From: Acidobacteriota bacterium
Lineage (GTDB): Bacteria > Acidobacteriota > Vicinamibacteria > Vicinamibacterales > CAVVIG01
DNA: 33,923 bases
Direction: 5' to 3'
NCBI GenBank assembly: GCA_018268955.1
Contig: JAFDVO010000008.1
Location: 86,988-120,910, forward strand
The notes under the pieces were generated by a model that saw only the letters and a program-made list of their open reading frames with translations, was not told the origin of the DNA and ran no database searches. This document shows positions 6,842-15,848 of the stretch, piece after piece. Position numbers and translations under genes: made by a program. How positions within the stretch are numbered: position 1 is the stretch's first letter; each line of letters opens with the position of its first letter.

Positions 6842-8742
6842 TGGGGTTCCTGTCACCGTTGTTCCTGATCGGGGCGGCTGCGGCTGCGGTGCCGATCGTG
6901 TTGCACCTGCTGCGGCGTGAGCCCGAGACCCGCGTGCGGTTCGCCGCCGTCCACCTGCTCAGGCACGCGCCGGTCGAGCACTCCAGTCGGCGTCGGCTGC
7001 GGGAACTGCTGCTCCTCGCGCTGCGCGTGGCGGCGCTGCTGCTGCTGGCGCTGGCATTCGCACGTCCGTTCCTCGCCTCCACGCTGGCGACGTCAGGAGC
7101 CACGACGGTTGTCGCGCTCGATACCTCGTTGAGCCTGTCCGCACCGGGGCAGTTCGACAAGGCGCGCCAGCTCGCGAAGCAGGCGATCGCGAACGCTTCG
7201 GCCGGCAGCCTGACCGCTGTCGTCACCTTTGCCGACGGCGCCCAGGTCGTGAGCCAGCCGTCGGCGGATCGCGCTGTCGCATCGGCAGCGATCGATCGGA
7301 CGCAGCCCGGCGCGGGAGCCACGCGGTACCGTGCGGCGTTGAACGCCTCGGTCGACCTGCTGCGTGGCCGACCGGGCACCATCGTGTTCGTCACCGACCT
7401 GCAGGAGACCGGGTGGGACGCCGGCGATCGCGCGACGGTGCCCGAAGGCGTGCAGGTGCAGGTGCTCGACGTGGGGGCAGCGCCGGCGAATTTGGCGGTC
7501 ACCAGCGCGCAGATCGCGGGCGACCGGATCGTCGCCACCGTCCGGAACACCGGCGCGGCGGCCGTCGCGGCACGTGTCGCCCTGAATGTGCACGACGGAC
7601 CGGACAACAACCGCAGCACCCGTGTCGCGAGCGAGACGACCGTGCCGATCGGTGCGGGGCAGTCCGCTGTCACGAGCTTTGCGCTGCCACGGGCCCGATG
7701 GGCCTCGATCACTGTGGACGACCAATCCGGCGCGTCCGCAGACAACACGCGGTTCCTCGTGCTTGATACGGCGTCGCGCGCCTCGGTGCTGGTCATCACG
7801 ACGGCGGGCGATCTCGCACGCGAGGCGTTCTATCTCGAGCAGGCGCTCGGCGCCGCGGGCGCCGACGGGCGCGCCTACGCGGTCGAGGCAGCGGCTGCAG
7901 GTGACCTCGCCACGTGGGACCACACGAAGCTCGACGCCCACACGGCCGTGATCCTGCTGTCGACGCGCGCACTCGAGCATCACGGTCGCGAACTGCTGAC
8001 CCAGTACCTGAAGCAAGGCGGCGGCATGATCGTGGCTGCGGGTCCGGACGTGGATGGGGACGTGCTGCAGGAACTCCTCGGTGGGCCGCGGCTGTCGGCG
8101 GTGAATCCGGGCGCGGGTGCACCCGGCAGCCGTGTCACCCGGACCTGGGGTCCGAGTGACGTGCGGCATCCGGTCATCCGCGCCTTCGGCACGACCCAGG
8201 GCGCGCTTGGGCTGGTCCAGTTCCAGCGCGTCGCGTTGCTCCGAACGGAAGACTGCCAGACCCTCGCGCGATTCACGAGCGGTGAAACGGCGCTAGTGGA
8301 CTGTGCGTCGGGCAGCGGCCACACGCTCGTGTTTGCCTCCGACCTGGACAATCGGGGCAACGACTTCCCCCTGCACGCCACGTTCGTTCCGTTCCTCCAT
8401 GAGGCGGTGCGCTATCTCTCCGGCGGCACGCAGCGTCAATCCGATTACCTCGTGGCCGAGGTGCCGGCTGGCGTGCCTCCGATCCCCGGAATCGCAGCCG
8501 CACCGGGCGGTCGGGCGTCCAACCTGGTAGCGGTCAACGTGGACCCAGCGGAGTCCGACCCGGGCCGGCTGACGACCGATGAGTTCTCGAGTGCGGTGAC
8601 GACCTTCGGGCAGGCTGCCCAGGCGGGCACCCGCCTGGTGGCGCGGGAAACGGAAGAGCGGCAGCACATCTGGCAATATGTGCTGGCGGCCATGCTCATC
8701 CTGTTGATCACGGAGAGCTGGGTCGCGACACGGGTCGCGTGA
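6841..8742 (+). CDS. BatA-like membrane protein with VWA domain
   Basis: 633 residues. The N-terminus is the BatA/aerotolerance-regulator N-terminal domain: a first membrane helix (about 4-22), the conserved LHLLRRE...VRFAAVHLLR stretch, then a second helix (about 56-76). A VWA-type domain follows with DTSLSLS (Asp94, Ser96, Ser98) and VFVTDLQETGW. The middle (about 310-420) contains LLTQYLKQGGGMIVAAGPDV, reminiscent of GATase1-like folds. A last membrane helix sits at about 612-630. Topology suggests a large periplasmic domain held by three helices. ATG 6841 overlaps the DUF58 stop. It is probably a membrane platform of the MoxR-VWA complex. Confidence 0.88.
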   Translation: MGFLSPLFLIGAAAAAVPIVLHLLRREPETRVRFAAVHLLRHAPVEHSSRRRLRELLLLALRVAALLLLALAFARPFLASTLATSGATTVVALDTSLSLSAPGQFDKARQLAKQAIANASAGSLTAVVTFADGAQVVSQPSADRAVASAAIDRTQPGAGATRYRAALNASVDLLRGRPGTIVFVTDLQETGWDAGDRATVPEGVQVQVLDVGAAPANLAVTSAQIAGDRIVATVRNTGAAAVAARVALNVHDGPDNNRSTRVASETTVPIGAGQSAVTSFALPRARWASITVDDQSGASADNTRFLVLDTASRASVLVITTAGDLAREAFYLEQALGAAGADGRAYAVEAAAAGDLATWDHTKLDAHTAVILLSTRALEHHGRELLTQYLKQGGGMIVAAGPDVDGDVLQELLGGPRLSAVNPGAGAPGSRVTRTWGPSDVRHPVIRAFGTTQGALGLVQFQRVALLRTEDCQTLARFTSGETALVDCASGSGHTLVFASDLDNRGNDFPLHATFVPFLHEAVRYLSGGTQRQSDYLVAEVPAGVPPIPGIAAAPGGRASNLVAVNVDPAESDPGRLTTDEFSSAVTTFGQAAQAGTRLVARETEERQHIWQYVLAAMLILLITESWVATRVA

Positions 8743-8749
8743 CGAGACG

Positions 8750-11700
8750 ATGAGCGAGCAGTTCGCGCCAATCCAGGAGCTGCTGAACCGCGTGCGGGCG
8801 CGGTGGCGCCGCCTTGTACTGCTCGACGTGACCACGCGCGCCGCGCTCGCCTGCGGCGCCGTCATCGCGGCAGCGTGGCTCCTGTCGCACGGCCTCGCGC
8901 ACGCGCCTGTCGCGTTGGCCATGCTCGCCCTGGCAGCCGTGCTCGCCGTGCTCGGCGCAATCGTGTGGGCGGCCTGGCCGGCCCGCCACGTGCCGTCGGA
9001 GCGAAGCGTCGCGCGCTACATCGAGGAGCGTGAGCCATCGCTCGACGAGCGGCTCGTCAGCGCAGTGGATGTCGCGACCGTCCGGACCGACGACCAGCGG
9101 CCCGCGCTCGCCGCAGCCATGGTGCGCGATGCGGCCCGCGCCGCCGCGACCGTGGACGCGCACGCCATCGTTCCGGGCGAGCAGATCCGCCGGCGCGCGC
9201 TGCGTGCGGCGGGCAGCCTCGCGGTGCTGCTGTTGGTGCTTGTCGGTGCACGACACGCCGCGCGGCAAGGCTTCGACGCCCTCGCCCTCACGCTGTTCCC
9301 CTCGCGCGTCACGCTGGAGGTCCTTCCGGGCAACGCCCGCGTGCAGGCTGGTCGTGGTCTGGTCGTGGAGGCGCACCTGGTCGGCAACACGGCGCCAGTG
9401 GTCGCGCAGCTGCTGCACGCCGCGCCAGGCACGGACGAGTGGCAGCCGACCGAGATGGAGAGTGACGGCCAGGGGCACTTCCGCCTCGAACTCCCCGCCC
9501 TGACCACCTCCTTCCGGTACAAGGTCACCGCTGGCAGCCTCGTGTCGGCGCCATTCGACGTGGCTGTCGTCAAGCCGCCGCGCGTGGCCCGCATCGACGT
9601 CGAGTACTCCTATCCCTCGTCGCTCGGGCTGGCGCCGCGTGTCGAGGAGGATGGGGGCGACATCTACGGCCCTGAGGGCACGCAGGTCGTGGTGAAGGTG
9701 CACACGGACGTGCCCGTGGCGAATGGCCGCATGATGCTCGCGGCCGACAAGGCTTTGGCACTCCAGGCGCAGTCGCCCACGCTGCTGACAGCGGCCCTCC
9801 GTATTGCGGAGAACGGCTCCTACCGAGTGGCGCTCGCCGATGCGGACGGCATGAAGAGCGAGGGCGACACCGAGTACTTCATCAGGATTCTCGACGACCG
9901 TCCGCCCGACGTGCACATCGTCCGGCCGGCAAGCGACCGCCGCGTGACGCGGCTCGAGGAGGTCGAGATCGCTGCGGAGGCGCAGGACGATTTCGGCGTC
10001 GCGGCACTCGATCTCGTCTACGCCGTGAAGGGCGGCGCGGAGAAGGTTGTGCCGCTCGGCATCCCGCCGCACTCAACGGCCGTGACGGGTCGGTACATGC
10101 TGTACCTCGAGGACCTCGACGTTGCGCCGGGCGACTTCGTCAGCTACTACGTCCGCGCCCGCGATCTGCCGCGCGGCAAGCGGGCCAGCGAATCGCGCAG
10201 CGACATCTTCTTCCTCGAGGTGAAGCCGTTCCAGGAGGAGTTCACGCTGGCACAGACGCAGGCAGCCATGGGCGGCGGCAGCGGCAACCCGCAGCTGGAC
10301 GACCTGGTCGCGGCGCAGAAGGAGATCGTCGTCGCCACCTGGAAGCTCGATCGCCGATCGCGCGACGCACAGGGTGCCCAGTCCGAATCCGACATCCGTG
10401 CTGTCGCGAAGTCGGAAGCAGACCTGAAGCTTCGAGTCGAGCAGACCTCGAGCGCCTTCCGCGAGACGACGATGCGCGACCCGCGCCGGACGAGACCCGG
10501 TGCGCGGCCCACCGCGCCACCTGACGGTCCGCAGCCCGGAGCGGGACAGCCGCCGGTGCCTCGCGTGGGACAGGCGACTGCCGAAGAAGACGCGATGACG
10601 ACCGCGTCCAAGGCGATGGGGCGAGCGGTCACCTCGCTGAACGGGCTGAAAACCTCCGAGGCGCTGCCCCACGAGATGGAGGCGTTGAACGCGCTGCTCA
10701 AGGCGCAAGCCGACGTCCGCAAGCGTCAGATCCAGCGGCAGCAGGCGGGGCAGGGTGCGGGGCAGAACCGGTCGACGGAGGACCTCTCGAGCCTGTTCGA
10801 CAAGGAGCTGGCCAAGCACCAGCAGACCAATTACGAGAACAAGACGAGCGCCGAACAGACCGAAGATCGCAACGCGAGCGCAGTGGATCGGATCCGGGAC
10901 CTGGCGCGGCGTCAGGACGAACTCGTCCGTCGGCAGCAGGAGTTCGCGCGCAACCAGAACTCGATGTCGGCCGAGGAACGGAAGCGGGAACTCGACAGCC
11001 TGACGCGCGAGCAGAACGACCTGCAGAACCGGGCGGAGCAGGTGGCGAAGCAGCTGCAGCAGCAGGCGCAGCAACAGGGCGGTCAGCAAGGCGAGCCCGG
11101 GCAGCAGGGGCAGAAGAGCCAGTCGGGCCAGCCGAGCGGACAGCCGGGACAGACCGCCGGATCGCAGGGCCAGTCCGGCCAGTCCGGCCAACGGCGGCCG
11201 GGCAACAGCCAGAACGCGCGCGCTGGATCGCAGGGTGCTGACGGTGAGCAGGGCTCGGAGCAGATGCGCGACATCTCCGAGCAGATGCGGAGCGCCGCCA
11301 ACGACCTGAAGCGGGCGGACACTGGACAGGCGAGTGCGCGCGGCGCGCAGGCGCTGGACCAGTTGCGTCAGCTCGAGCAGCAGCTCCAGGGGAGCACGGC
11401 GGAAGGACGTCGACGGGCGCTCGGCGACCTGCAGCTCGAGGCGCGTCAGCTCGCGGACGCGCAGCGGCAGATCGCGTCCGAGTCCTCCCGTGCGCGAGAA
11501 GGGCAGGCGGCGAGCGACACGCTGCGGCGCCTTGCGGGCGAGCAGGAGCGGCTGGCCGAGCGGCTGCAGCGCGTGCAGGACGGTCTGCGTCAGCAGAGCC
11601 AGGGCACGCCTGGTGGGCAGGGGACGCCCGGCCGTGCCAATGCCGCGCCCAACCTGCAGCAGGCAGCGCAGGACGCCGCCCGTGACATTCAGAACCAGCG

Positions 11701-12484
11701 GCTGGCGGAGCGGATGCAGCAGTCGGCCGAGGCGATGCGCCGTTCGGCGACCGCGAACGGGCAGAGCGGTGCGAGCGGCCGCGCGAGCGGCCCGCCGCAG
11801 GGCACGCCGACCGCGCAGCCCGGTGCGGCGAACCAGGCCGGCGCACAACAGGAACTCGCGCGTGCGCTCGATCGCCTGGCCGATCGGCTCAACCTGGTCG
11901 AGACGCCGCAGGATGACGAGTCGCGGCGGTTGAACGATCAGGTGGCGCGTGCGCGCGACCTTCGGGACCGCATGGACTCGCTCACGAAGCAGCTCGAGGA
12001 AATGGACCGCCAGGCGTCCGGGCAGCAGCGGGGTGGCGCCCAGCCGGGAGCGCAGCAGGGCCAGCCGACGAACGACGGCAAGCCGGCCCAGGGACAGGGT
12101 GGGACCTCGGGCGACCCGGCGTCCGTCCAGGAGATGCGCCAGCAGATCGCGAAGCAGCTCCGCGAGGTGCGTGAGCTGATGAACGAGACGCAGCGCGAGA
12201 ACGCTCGCGCGGAGGGCGGTCCCGGATCCACCTTCGAAGGGCAGGGCATGGTGCTGTCCGCGCCTGGCACGCAGGGGTTCAAGCAGGATTTCGCCAAGTG
12301 GCAGGAGCTCACGCGGCAGGTGACGCTCGCGCTCGATGCGGTGGAAACGGCAGCCTCGAAGAAGCTGCAGGAGAAGGGATCGAAGGATCGCCTCGCGTCC
12401 GGCGGTGACGAGCGTGCCCCTGCCGAGTACCAGCAGCAGGTGGACGCCTACTTCAAGGCGCTCGCCGCGAGGAAACGGCCCTGA
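8750..12484 (+). CDS. giant DUF4175-like membrane-anchored coiled-coil protein
   Basis: 1244 residues. Two membrane helices near the N-terminus (about 31-75) and a third at about 150-166 precede a predicted beta-rich domain (about 180-490) with EYSYPSSLGL and DDRPPDVHIVRPASDRRV. From about residue 505 to 1165 the chain is very rich in Gln, Arg, Glu, Ala and Gly, with heptad-like coiled coils separated by Gln-Gly-Ser linkers. This is the layout of DUF4175 proteins found in MoxR/BatA operons of Acidobacteria, Planctomycetes and Proteobacteria. I infer a long periplasmic coiled-coil spacer. It begins 7 bp after the previous stop. Confidence 0.85.
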   Translation: MSEQFAPIQELLNRVRARWRRLVLLDVTTRAALACGAVIAAAWLLSHGLAHAPVALAMLALAAVLAVLGAIVWAAWPARHVPSERSVARYIEEREPSLDERLVSAVDVATVRTDDQRPALAAAMVRDAARAAATVDAHAIVPGEQIRRRALRAAGSLAVLLLVLVGARHAARQGFDALALTLFPSRVTLEVLPGNARVQAGRGLVVEAHLVGNTAPVVAQLLHAAPGTDEWQPTEMESDGQGHFRLELPALTTSFRYKVTAGSLVSAPFDVAVVKPPRVARIDVEYSYPSSLGLAPRVEEDGGDIYGPEGTQVVVKVHTDVPVANGRMMLAADKALALQAQSPTLLTAALRIAENGSYRVALADADGMKSEGDTEYFIRILDDRPPDVHIVRPASDRRVTRLEEVEIAAEAQDDFGVAALDLVYAVKGGAEKVVPLGIPPHSTAVTGRYMLYLEDLDVAPGDFVSYYVRARDLPRGKRASESRSDIFFLEVKPFQEEFTLAQTQAAMGGGSGNPQLDDLVAAQKEIVVATWKLDRRSRDAQGAQSESDIRAVAKSEADLKLRVEQTSSAFRETTMRDPRRTRPGARPTAPPDGPQPGAGQPPVPRVGQATAEEDAMTTASKAMGRAVTSLNGLKTSEALPHEMEALNALLKAQADVRKRQIQRQQAGQGAGQNRSTEDLSSLFDKELAKHQQTNYENKTSAEQTEDRNASAVDRIRDLARRQDELVRRQQEFARNQNSMSAEERKRELDSLTREQNDLQNRAEQVAKQLQQQAQQQGGQQGEPGQQGQKSQSGQPSGQPGQTAGSQGQSGQSGQRRPGNSQNARAGSQGADGEQGSEQMRDISEQMRSAANDLKRADTGQASARGAQALDQLRQLEQQLQGSTAEGRRRALGDLQLEARQLADAQRQIASESSRAREGQAASDTLRRLAGEQERLAERLQRVQDGLRQQSQGTPGGQGTPGRANAAPNLQQAAQDAARDIQNQRLAERMQQSAEAMRRSATANGQSGASGRASGPPQGTPTAQPGAANQAGAQQELARALDRLADRLNLVETPQDDESRRLNDQVARARDLRDRMDSLTKQLEEMDRQASGQQRGGAQPGAQQGQPTNDGKPAQGQGGTSGDPASVQEMRQQIAKQLREVRELMNETQRENARAEGGPGSTFEGQGMVLSAPGTQGFKQDFAKWQELTRQVTLALDAVETAASKKLQEKGSKDRLASGGDERAPAEYQQQVDAYFKALAARKRP

Positions 12485-14703
12485 TTCACTTCGCGTCACC
12501 GCTCCCCTGGTGGCTCATCGCCGTCGTGGCGCTTGGGCTCACCGGGATGGCGTTCTTCGCCTATCGTCGGCCGTTCGTCCCGCTCACGCGCGTGCAGCGC
12601 GCCGGGCTCATCGCCCTGCGCGCGATGGCGCTCGTCGCCGTCTTCCTCTTCGCCTGCCGACCCGTCCTGCTGTCACCGCCCGCGAACGCCGGGGATGTCG
12701 TCGTGCCGGTGCTCCTCGACAGCTCGCGCAGCATGCGCATCGCAGATGCGAACGGCTCGACGCGCATCGCGCAGGTCCAGCAGCTCCTGACGTCGGAGGT
12801 CCTGCCCGCGCTGAACCGTGTCGCGAAGGTCGAGATCTTCAGGGTCGGCGAGGGGGTGCAAGAGGCGCCACAGGACGGGCTGGCCGCTGATGCACGTCGA
12901 TCGGAGCTGGCCGCCGCCGTCGCGAGCGTGCGTGAGCGGGTGCGCGGGCGGCGCGTGGCCGGCGTGCTCCTGTTCTCCGACGGCGCCGACACGTCTAGCG
13001 CCGGGGCGCGGACCTCGCTCGCCGCGGCAGGAGCGCCGGTGTTCGCGATCGGTGTGGGATCGGCCGAAGGCGTGCCCGACCGGGAGGTGGTCGGGATCAC
13101 CGCCAGCGACCCGCGTCTCGACCAGGCACTCGTCGACCTGCACGTGACCAGCGTGACGCATGGCCTCGGTCGTGACGCGTACAACGTCCGGCTGCTGTCG
13201 AACGGCCAGCTCTCGGACACGAGGCGCGTGGTTCCCGCGGCCGACGGGTCCCCGAGCGACGAGGTCTTCTCGGTCGCACCGGACCCGCTGAACGCGACGG
13301 TGTTCACGGCTGAAATCGTGCCGGATGCACGGGAGACCATCACGGAGAACAACACCCGCTCGGTGCTCCTGAGCCCGGCGGCCCGCAAGCGCCGGCTGCT
13401 CATGCTGGCCGGTTCTCCCGGATACGAGCACAGCTTCCTCATCCGCGCGCTGTCACAGGACCCGAGCGTCGAAATCGATTCCATCGTGCGGAAGGGCAAG
13501 GATGACAGCGGACGCGATACGTTCCTGATCCAGGCGGGTGGTGGCCGCGGCGCAGGTCTCGTCACGGGGTTTCCCACCACGCGCGAGTCGCTGTTCGCCT
13601 ACGACGCCGTCGTCATCAACAACCTCGAAGGCGAGTTCTTTGGCCGCGCACAGATGGATCTGCTGGCGGACTTTGTCAGCGTGCGCGGCGGCGGCATCCT
13701 TCTGCTCGGGTCGCGCACCTTCCTCCAGCGTGGAATCGCCGGTTCCCCCCTGGAAGAGGCGCTGCCCGTCGAACTGAACGATCGGAGGGGCGGCGCACCG
13801 ACGCGGGCCGATGGCGAGGGCGGCACGGCGCCGAACGCCGTGACGCTGACGGAGGAGGGCGCACAGCATCCGATCATGCGCATCGCGGCGACGCCGGAGG
13901 CGACGCGCAAGCAGTGGGCAACGTTGCCCCCGCTCGCGTCGAGTTCGCCCGTCGGCGGTCCACGCCCGGGCGCGACGGTGCTGGCGGTCACGCAAGCGGG
14001 AAACGGCGCCGCGGTGCCGCTCGTCGCGGTCCAGCGGTACGGCCGCGGACGCTCGATGATCTTCTCCGGCGAGGCGTCATGGCGATGGAAGATGCTCAGG
14101 CCGGCCGAGGATCGCAGCTACGACGTCTTCTGGCGCCAGGCGGCGCGTTGGCTGGCAAGCGACGCACCAGACCCGGTGACGGTGGCTGCGCCCGACAACC
14201 CGGTCCCCGGCGACTCCATCACGGTTGACCTCGAGGCGCGCGACGCCGGATTTCAGCTCGTCGCCGATGCCACGGTCGAGGCCACGCTTACCGCTCCGGG
14301 TCGTGAGCCCTCACCGTTGGCGCTGCGGCCTGCAGGCACCGGGCATCATGCCGCGACGGTCGCGATCGACGCACCGGGGCTGTATCGGCTGCGCGCCGAG
14401 GCCCGCAGAGGGCCAACGCTGCTCGGTGTGGCCGACCGGTGGTTCTACGCGGGCGGTGCGGATCCTGAATATGCTGATCCGAGGCTGAACGAGGCGTTTC
14501 TCAGGCGCCTCGCCCGTCAGACGGGCGGACAGTACGCGCCTGCGGACGAACTCGGACGCGTGCTCTCGGCGCTGTCGTCCAATGCCCCTCAGTCGCTCGA
14601 ACCCGAGCGGCGCGACCTGTGGCACGAGCCCTGGGCGTTCGCGCTCGTCCTGCTCGTGCTCAGCGCGGAGTGGGTGATGCGGCGGATGGTCGGAATGAGA
14701 TGA
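12481..14703 (+). CDS. VWA / GATase1-like membrane protein, probable CTG start
   Basis: About 740 residues from CTG 12481. The first residues, (M)IHFASPLPWWLIAVVALGL, are typical of this family and make the first membrane helix; a second follows at about 41-60. A VWA domain carries DSSRSM (Asp80, Ser82, Ser84) and GVLLFSDGADTS. A GATase1-like segment (nt about 13580-13800) contains YDAVVINNLEGEFF and LLADFVSVRGGGILLLGS. A final helix (AFALVLLVLSAEWVM) closes the protein. The first ATG/GTG/TTG in frame is GTG 12526, which would cut the first helix. CTG overlaps the upstream TGA as CTGA, with GAGGA 7 nt before it. ATT 12484 is a less likely alternative. Confidence 0.85.
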   Translation: MIHFASPLPWWLIAVVALGLTGMAFFAYRRPFVPLTRVQRAGLIALRAMALVAVFLFACRPVLLSPPANAGDVVVPVLLDSSRSMRIADANGSTRIAQVQQLLTSEVLPALNRVAKVEIFRVGEGVQEAPQDGLAADARRSELAAAVASVRERVRGRRVAGVLLFSDGADTSSAGARTSLAAAGAPVFAIGVGSAEGVPDREVVGITASDPRLDQALVDLHVTSVTHGLGRDAYNVRLLSNGQLSDTRRVVPAADGSPSDEVFSVAPDPLNATVFTAEIVPDARETITENNTRSVLLSPAARKRRLLMLAGSPGYEHSFLIRALSQDPSVEIDSIVRKGKDDSGRDTFLIQAGGGRGAGLVTGFPTTRESLFAYDAVVINNLEGEFFGRAQMDLLADFVSVRGGGILLLGSRTFLQRGIAGSPLEEALPVELNDRRGGAPTRADGEGGTAPNAVTLTEEGAQHPIMRIAATPEATRKQWATLPPLASSSPVGGPRPGATVLAVTQAGNGAAVPLVAVQRYGRGRSMIFSGEASWRWKMLRPAEDRSYDVFWRQAARWLASDAPDPVTVAAPDNPVPGDSITVDLEARDAGFQLVADATVEATLTAPGREPSPLALRPAGTGHHAATVAIDAPGLYRLRAEARRGPTLLGVADRWFYAGGADPEYADPRLNEAFLRRLARQTGGQYAPADELGRVLSALSSNAPQSLEPERRDLWHEPWAFALVLLVLSAEWVMRRMVGMR

Positions 14704-14717
14704 GGCAGCGAGAAGAC

Positions 14718-14752
14718 GTTAGAAGTTAGAAGTCAGACGTCAGAAGTGAAGA
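14718..14752. repeat. five-unit heptad array (gttagaa/gtcagaa)
   Basis: Five consecutive 7-bp units in strict phase (gttagaa, gttagaa, gtcagac, gtcagaa, gtgaaga) fill the 42-bp gap between the VWA/GATase gene and the caspase-like gene. The last unit contains GTG 14746, the earliest start codon of the downstream frame. Confidence 0.8.
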
Positions 14753-15816
14753 CCCCAGATCTTGGATTGAACGCGGACGTGGCGGCATACCTCAGGCAGC
14801 AGCAACGGGCGACCTCAGCGCGCAGCGAGTGCGGGCGCAGACCTATCCGCTCGTCTGCAGGGCTCGCCCTGTCCCTCGCTGTCGCGCTGGCCTGGGCTAC
14901 GCCGCTGTCGGCAGCGGAGCGCTTCGCGTTGGTCGTGACCGGGGCATCGGGCGGGGCCGAGTACGCCGAGCGCTACGACGAGTGGCGCAACTCCTTCGTG
15001 CAGCTCCTGCAGGGACCGCTCGGGTATCCCGAAGATCACGTGCTCGTCCTCGCGGAAGAGGAGTTCGCCGGGGCACAGAAGGCGACGCGCGAGAACGTGC
15101 GCGCCGCCATCACCCAGCTCCGGGCCCGCGCGGGGAAGGACGACGTCGTGCTGATTGTGCTCGTCGGGCACGGCACCGGCTCAGACGGCGATGCCGCGAA
15201 GTTCAACCTCGTGGGACCGGACCTGAGCGCGCGCGAGTGGGCGGACCTGTTGAAGCCGATTCCGTCGCGCCTGGTGTTCATCGACGCGGCGAGCGGCAGC
15301 TTCCCGTTCATCGAGGCGCTCTCCGGCCGCAATCACATCGTCATCACCGCCAACGATTCGGCTGCGCAGACGTTCGAGACGGTCCTTCCACAGTTCGTGC
15401 TCGGCGCGTATCGCGACGCCGCCGCAGACCTCGACAAGAACGGCCGCACGTCAGTGTGGGAAGCGTTCGCGTACATGAGCGCCAAGGTAAAGGACTGGTT
15501 CGAGCAGCGGGCGCAGCTCGCGACCGAACACCCGATGCTGGACGACGACGGTGACGGCGTGGGACGTTTGATCGACGACCAGGGGCCTGACGGCGTGCTC
15601 GCGCGGACGACGTACCTGCGGGCCGACGCCCCGATCGAGGACTCGGGCAACCCGGTGCGCACCACGATGCTGCGCCGACGGGCGGAACTGGAGCAGCAGC
15701 TCGAGGAACTCCGCGCGCGCAAGGAGACGATGCCGCCCGATGCGTACGAGGACGCGCTCGAGACGATCGTCCTCGAGATCGCCAGGATCGATCGCGCGCT
15801 CAAATCGCGGTCGTGA
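14746..15816 (+). CDS. caspase-fold protein lacking the catalytic cysteine (pseudo-peptidase)
   Basis: 356 residues from GTG 14746; the true start is unsure because that GTG lies in a repeat array and a hydrophobic export signal begins only at about residue 38 (GLALSLAVALAWATPLSA). The domain reads like a clan CD caspase/legumain fold: FALVVTGASGG strand, DHVLVLAEEE, VLIVLVGHGTG with the expected His142, then LVFIDAASGSF where a DACxSG motif is expected. Codon 182 (15289-15291) is GCG, Ala, in place of Cys. Later come VITANDS, an EF-hand-like DLDKNGRTS (Asp residues) and a C-terminal coiled coil. The fold is probably kept without proteolysis. It is the last gene of the MoxR block. Confidence 0.8.
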   Translation: MKTPDLGLNADVAAYLRQQQRATSARSECGRRPIRSSAGLALSLAVALAWATPLSAAERFALVVTGASGGAEYAERYDEWRNSFVQLLQGPLGYPEDHVLVLAEEEFAGAQKATRENVRAAITQLRARAGKDDVVLIVLVGHGTGSDGDAAKFNLVGPDLSAREWADLLKPIPSRLVFIDAASGSFPFIEALSGRNHIVITANDSAAQTFETVLPQFVLGAYRDAAADLDKNGRTSVWEAFAYMSAKVKDWFEQRAQLATEHPMLDDDGDGVGRLIDDQGPDGVLARTTYLRADAPIEDSGNPVRTTMLRRRAELEQQLEELRARKETMPPDAYEDALETIVLEIARIDRALKSRS

Positions 15817-15823
15817 GCCCCAG

Positions 15824-15848
15824 CCTCCAACCTCCAACCTCCAACCTC
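15824..15848. repeat. three-and-a-half-unit cctccaa heptad array between convergent genes
   Basis: Three exact copies of cctccaa and a partial fourth occupy the 30-bp gap between the convergent caspase-like and rhomboid genes. The array runs into the rhomboid stop codon. Confidence 0.85.

Noticed and set aside
11080..11220. CAG/GGC-rich tract in the DUF4175-like gene as another word array
   Set aside because: No fixed 7/8-bp register. The pattern follows 3-bp codons for Gln, Gly, Ser and Pro.
10073..12499. 808-codon open frame on the minus strand opposite the DUF4175-like gene
   Set aside because: It is a shadow of GC-rich codons: Leu/Arg-rich, with no domain, and it overlaps a gene with clear family features. 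Similar long antisense frames at 1838-3547 and 4895-6856 are rejected for the same reason.
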